From: Pseudomonadota bacterium | GTDB taxonomy: Bacteria > Pseudomonadota > Alphaproteobacteria > Sphingomonadales > SMXR01 | Assembly (NCBI GenBank): GCA_022571175.1 | Contig: JACZYI010000066.1 | Location: forward strand, 1 to 8,911 | Direction of reading: 5' to 3' | DNA: 8,911 nt | Part shown: positions 6,209 to 8,911 of the stretch, one piece after another | How positions within the stretch are numbered: the stretch's first letter is position 1 | How the letters are laid out: each line of letters starts with the position of its first letter | The notes under the pieces: model-generated | The model's input: only the letters and a program-made list of their open reading frames with translations | What the model was told of the DNA's origin: nothing | Database searches by the model: none | Translations under genes and position numbers: made by a program

Positions 6209-6371
6209 TATGGTCAAAGCCGTCCCTGGTGGTTGCCAGCCACACGACCTCAGCTTCAGTGGCTTGCACCTGATCGGACAATTTTTCATAAGCCGCCAGA
6301 TCGCGAATAAATGTCAAAATGATCCCGGCATCTTCGAGTATCGCCGGGCGTATTGTGATGTCATGTGGCAC
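6107..6371 (-). pseudogene. GNAT acetyltransferase remnant joined to unrelated C-terminal sequence
   Basis: Reading on the - strand from GTG 6371, the first ~42 codons match the intact gnat gene (MPHDITIRPAILEDAG to VQATEAEV, against MPHNITIRPAIPEDAG to VQATEEDV). Similarity stops near 6246 and the frame then runs into unrelated residues, stopping at 6156. The acetyl-CoA loop and Tyr are missing, so it cannot be an active acetyltransferase. In another frame the DNA down to a TAA at 6107 reads DEYFDRIMAEWKSWSSGKRP, which looks like a genuine protein end of a family I do not recognise. This suggests a fusion point plus a frameshift. It is either a chimeric fossil or a short expressed 71-residue peptide; I favour the fossil. 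Confidence 0.65.
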
Positions 6372-6500
6372 TGGTTTTCTGATCCTTTCCGATTAAGGCG
6401 TGCAGAATAATGATTGGTAAAATTTTACTGCGAAACAGCAACAAAATTAGAGAACTTTGAACCAGCCCACCGCGTGATTGACAAAAGCACGCAGCTTGGC
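6255..6500. repeat. 246-bp direct repeat, right copy (degenerate junction)
   Basis: This is the second copy of 2877-3122 in the same orientation, 16 mismatches and no gaps. Of the six differences in the gnat portion (to 2993), about four are silent; the lysR portion has several amino-acid changes. The copy ends abruptly on both sides, inside what were two genes, so only the junction survives. The palindrome GTAAAATTTTAC is retained at 6417-6428. Confidence 0.95.
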
Positions 6501-6504
6501 GGAC
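6438..6504 (-). pseudogene. LysR-family gene fragment, last ~18 codons only
   Basis: On the - strand this reads SAKLRAFVNHAVGWFKVL and then TAA (6451-6449), against AAKVRAFVDHAVDWFKVL in the intact LysR. Everything upstream in the gene is absent; the DNA beyond about 6504 shows no LysR similarity and leads to the lysine-pathway fusion gene. It is a fragment carried by the right repeat copy, with no start codon or DNA-binding domain. Confidence 0.8.
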
Positions 6505-6550
6505 CGAATAACATATTGGTATTTTCTCATAAAAGTTGAATTTGGGCCTC

Positions 6551-6574
6551 ATTCAGGGATATGCCCCGCTGAAT
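6551..6574 (-). terminator. Weak hairpin after the lysine-pathway fusion gene
   Basis: ATTCAG (6551-6556) and CTGAAT (6569-6574) are inverted copies, with a possible inner GG-CC pairing and a small bulge. It lies 16 bases past the fusion-gene stop. On the transcribed strand a CTTTTA follows only after another ~15 bases, so termination is uncertain. Confidence 0.35.
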
Positions 6575-6590
6575 CAATAGAGCGCCGTAC

Positions 6591-8911
6591 TCACAACGCC
6601 ACTTCCACTGCCGGTTCTCTGAGATTGTAGCGCGAACTCATGACTGACCCATAGGCACCGACGGTTGATATCAGGATCACATCATTTTCCTGACACAAGG
6701 GCAACAGGCGATCAATCCCCAACCGGTCACCGCTTTCACATATGGGTCCGACAATGGTCGTTAGTTTATTTGCCGGTTCATCCAATCGCGAGAGATTTAC
6801 AATCTCGTGGTACGACCCATAGAGAGCGGGTCGAATGAGTGAGTTCATGCCTGTGGTTACGCCCACATATGTCATATCACCCTTGCTCTTTGTCTGGGTA
6901 ACCCGGGTAACCAGCGCGCCGGCTTCGGCGACGATATAGCGCCCGGGTTCCAGCCAGAGCTCAATATCGGGTCTGATTTCCTTGAGCCTGGCCAGACAGG
7001 CGTCAAGCTGGCCGAGATCAAGCGGAGTATCGCCGGGTCGCTCAGGAATGCCCAGCCCACCTCCCAGATTCAAGGTTTTGAGTGTCGCCAGCTCGCTTGC
7101 TTCATGCAGAATGGCCTGTCCGATGCGGTACCAGGTTTCTGGTTCCATAATGCCGCTGCCGATATGAGCGTGGAGCCCGACAACTTTTGCATTACATTCA
7201 GAGGTCAGCGCGAGTGCTTCATTAAGATGTGCCAAGGGAATACCGAATTTCGCGAGCTTGCCGCCGGTGCGGACGTGGCTGTGATGGCCCTTGCGATAGC
7301 CAGGGTCTAGTCTCAGGAAGATATCCCGGTCACGGAAAATCTCTGGCCAGTGCTGCAGCGCATAAAGATTATCCACAGTTACCGGCACGTCTGCTTCAAG
7401 CGCCGCGACATATTCCGCTTCAGGGACAAAATTCGGGGTAAAGACGAGTCTGTTGCGCTCGATGCTGGGAAACAAGCTCAAAATCAACTCTATTTCGCCG
7501 GGTGAGACACATTCGAAGCCGAAACCGGACTTATGGACGGCTTGAAGAACCTGGGGATGATTATTGGCCTTGATGGCGTAAAAACCGCGATCAAGGTTAG
7601 ATAGAGAGGCCAACCGGTCAAGCGCTTGGTCAACCACGGATATGTCGTAGACATATGCGGCTTCATGGGATCCGGCGATTTCGATCAATCTTTCGCGCTT
7701 GTCGACCCACCAGTGCGGGCGGGATGTGCTGGACGGGACAGCAGGACAATTGATCTCTTCGAACGTGGGGCCAAATAACGAGCCGTTAGTCCGCCCAACC
7801 AGTTCTGCATGCAGCTTGTTCGCCAATTGGGCCGCCCTGTCCTCATCAACAACAAAACTCAGATTTAGATCACTGGCTGACTGGCTGACCAAATAGATCG
7901 GCTGCTCCTCGAAAACTTCAAGCGCCGGACCGATCTCGTGAAGAAGCGCCCGGATTTTGGTGCCAATCAGGCAAACCACTGCCGTACGATCAATAATGCG
8001 CACACGGCAGCGGCTCTCAAGCTCATGGCGAAGGCGATCAAGTGCGCCCGGGTCCAGCGAATTGACATCGCTGTCGAGGGTCACAGTGACGTTCGATTCC
8101 GAAGTTGAGACCAGATCAACTGACAGACCCAAGTCGCGAAATACACCGAACACATCTGCCAGGAAACCCACCTCGTGCCACATTTTGAGCGATTCCATGG
8201 ATATCAAAACGGTTCTTGGGCGCACCATGATAGCCTTGACTTGCGGAGCATCGCTGGTGATATGGGCCATAATCCGCGTCCCCTCACTCTCGGGCATTAA
8301 CGTGCTGCGGACGTGGATCGGTATTCCGTGCTCGCGTGCGGGAGGAATGGCGCGGGGGTGGATTATTGATCCACCCATGGAAGCAATTTCCTGAATCTCG
8401 TCGTAGCGCAGTTCGGTGAGTAGCCGGGCGCCACTGACAATGCGCGGGTCCGCTGTGAATACGCCGGCGACATCTGTCCAGATTTCAAGCTTTCTTGCGC
8501 CCAGTTTTGCGGCGATGAGAGCGGCTGAAGTATCAGAACCGCCGCGGCCGAGAAGAATGTCTTCGCCCTTGGTATTTCGTGCAATAAACCCCTGGGTGAG
8601 AATGATGCCCTTCATCCCTGTAAATGTCTCCACCAGAGCCGGGTCATACTCCCGGGAACAGGTGGCGCCGAGATAACGGGCACGTTCTGTGCTGTTGGGT
8701 ATCTCCTGGCCCACAAGAACTTTGCGGGCGTCAATCCATTGCACAATATGCCCGTTGGCGCAGAGCCATTCAGCACTGATTTTTGTAGCCATGAGTTCGC
8801 CGAGGGCCATCATTCTGGCTTCCATCAGGGGGCTGGCCTCGCCCTTACGTCGAACATCCGCGAGCAACGTATCAAACTCCTCAAAATAGCTTGCCAATAA
8901 TGACATTCCTT
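6591..8911 (-). CDS. Bifunctional aspartate kinase / diaminopimelate decarboxylase (5' end outside window)
   Basis: This joins the first and last enzymes of lysine synthesis: aspartate kinase phosphorylates L-aspartate, and PLP-dependent decarboxylase turns meso-diaminopimelate into L-lysine. Numbering is from the first ATG in the window (8906). The kinase part is ~1-215 (GRGGSDTSAALIAAKLGA at 120-137, WTDVAGVFTADPR at 143-155). Two ACT-type regulatory repeats follow at ~225-375 and probably bind lysine. The decarboxylase is ~398-771: PLP lysine K446 in FYAIKANNHP, HAHIGSGI (579-586), NLGGGLGI (613-620), EPGR (653-656), the substrate Cys in CESGD (723-727), and GAYGSVMSSRYN (750-761). Known fusions are about 860 residues and the kinase start (KFGGTSV-type) is absent, so ~90 residues lie beyond the edge; the ATG at 8906 is internal and the frame remains open there. 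No frameshift is seen. It stands alone on its strand. Confidence 0.95.
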   Translation of the reverse strand, partial: GMSLLASYFEEFDTLLADVRRKGEASPLMEARMMALGELMATKISAEWLCANGHIVQWIDARKVLVGQEIPNSTERARYLGATCSREYDPALVETFTGMKGIILTQGFIARNTKGEDILLGRGGSDTSAALIAAKLGARKLEIWTDVAGVFTADPRIVSGARLLTELRYDEIQEIASMGGSIIHPRAIPPAREHGIPIHVRSTLMPESEGTRIMAHITSDAPQVKAIMVRPRTVLISMESLKMWHEVGFLADVFGVFRDLGLSVDLVSTSESNVTVTLDSDVNSLDPGALDRLRHELESRCRVRIIDRTAVVCLIGTKIRALLHEIGPALEVFEEQPIYLVSQSASDLNLSFVVDEDRAAQLANKLHAELVGRTNGSLFGPTFEEINCPAVPSSTSRPHWWVDKRERLIEIAGSHEAAYVYDISVVDQALDRLASLSNLDRGFYAIKANNHPQVLQAVHKSGFGFECVSPGEIELILSLFPSIERNRLVFTPNFVPEAEYVAALEADVPVTVDNLYALQHWPEIFRDRDIFLRLDPGYRKGHHSHVRTGGKLAKFGIPLAHLNEALALTSECNAKVVGLHAHIGSGIMEPETWYRIGQAILHEASELATLKTLNLGGGLGIPERPGDTPLDLGQLDACLARLKEIRPDIELWLEPGRYIVAEAGALVTRVTQTKSKGDMTYVGVTTGMNSLIRPALYGSYHEIVNLSRLDEPANKLTTIVGPICESGDRLGIDRLLPLCQENDVILISTVGAYGSVMSSRYNLREPAVEVAL

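Noticed and set aside
2877..6500. The direct repeat as ends of an insertion sequence or integron cassette
   Set aside because: The repeat consists of gene ends and a gap, has no terminal inverted repeats or short target duplication that I can see, and no transposase or integrase lies between the copies.
6505..6590. A further gene or RNA between the LysR fragment and the fusion gene
   Set aside because: Apart from the weak hairpin at 6551-6574 I see no ORF with a ribosome site and no tRNA-like fold.
8904..8911. ATG at 8906 as the true start of the lysine-pathway fusion gene, with AAGGA before it
   Set aside because: AAGGA abuts the ATG with no spacing, the frame stays open to the window edge, and the essential N-terminal kinase segment would be missing.

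Overview
The window looks like chromosomal DNA of an alphaproteobacterium. The strongest pointer is the primary sigma factor at the left edge, whose regions 2-4 follow the alphaproteobacterial RpoD pattern and end in the residues FLDT. The fused aspartate kinase / diaminopimelate decarboxylase at the right edge is a further, unusual trait. Base composition is moderate, near 50% GC by eye. I cannot place a genus. Both edge genes are cut by the window: rpoD lacks its N-terminal half and the lysine-pathway fusion lacks roughly its first 90 residues.

Layout, left to right: (1) the 3' part of rpoD on +. (2) An AraC-type regulator on +, which meets a TetR-type regulator on - so tightly that one CTAG supplies both stop codons. 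(3) On -, a GNAT acetyltransferase (SSAT-like), then the tetR gene, which has its own promoter overlapped by a likely operator. (4) On -, a LysR-type regulator. Divergent from it on + is a probable operon of an unlisted 58-residue small ORF, an FMN-binding split-barrel (PNPOx-like) protein and an exported or anchored alpha/beta hydrolase with an Asp nucleophile. The lysR/operon gap carries a 9-bp inverted repeat in which each arm contains a TTGATA box. (5) A 588-nt scrambled gap (6003-6590) holding a strong hairpin and a degenerate second copy of the gnat-start / lysR-end junction. (6) The lysine-pathway fusion gene on -.

The central module (lysR, small ORF, flavin protein, hydrolase) reads as a small regulated catabolic or detoxification unit. 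It is bracketed by a 246-bp direct repeat (2877-3122 and 6255-6500; 16 mismatches, no gaps, offset 3378). The right copy is a remnant: the first ~42 codons of a GNAT gene run into unrelated sequence, and only the last ~18 codons of a LysR gene remain. This points to past duplication, insertion or recombination at this locus, and the 3.4-kb unit could in principle be lost by recombination between the repeats. I saw no tRNA, rRNA, CRISPR array, transposase or integrase. I found no convincing new defence or mobile system; the most unusual items are the repeat-bracketed module, the small ORF and the start-codon palindrome of the AraC gene.
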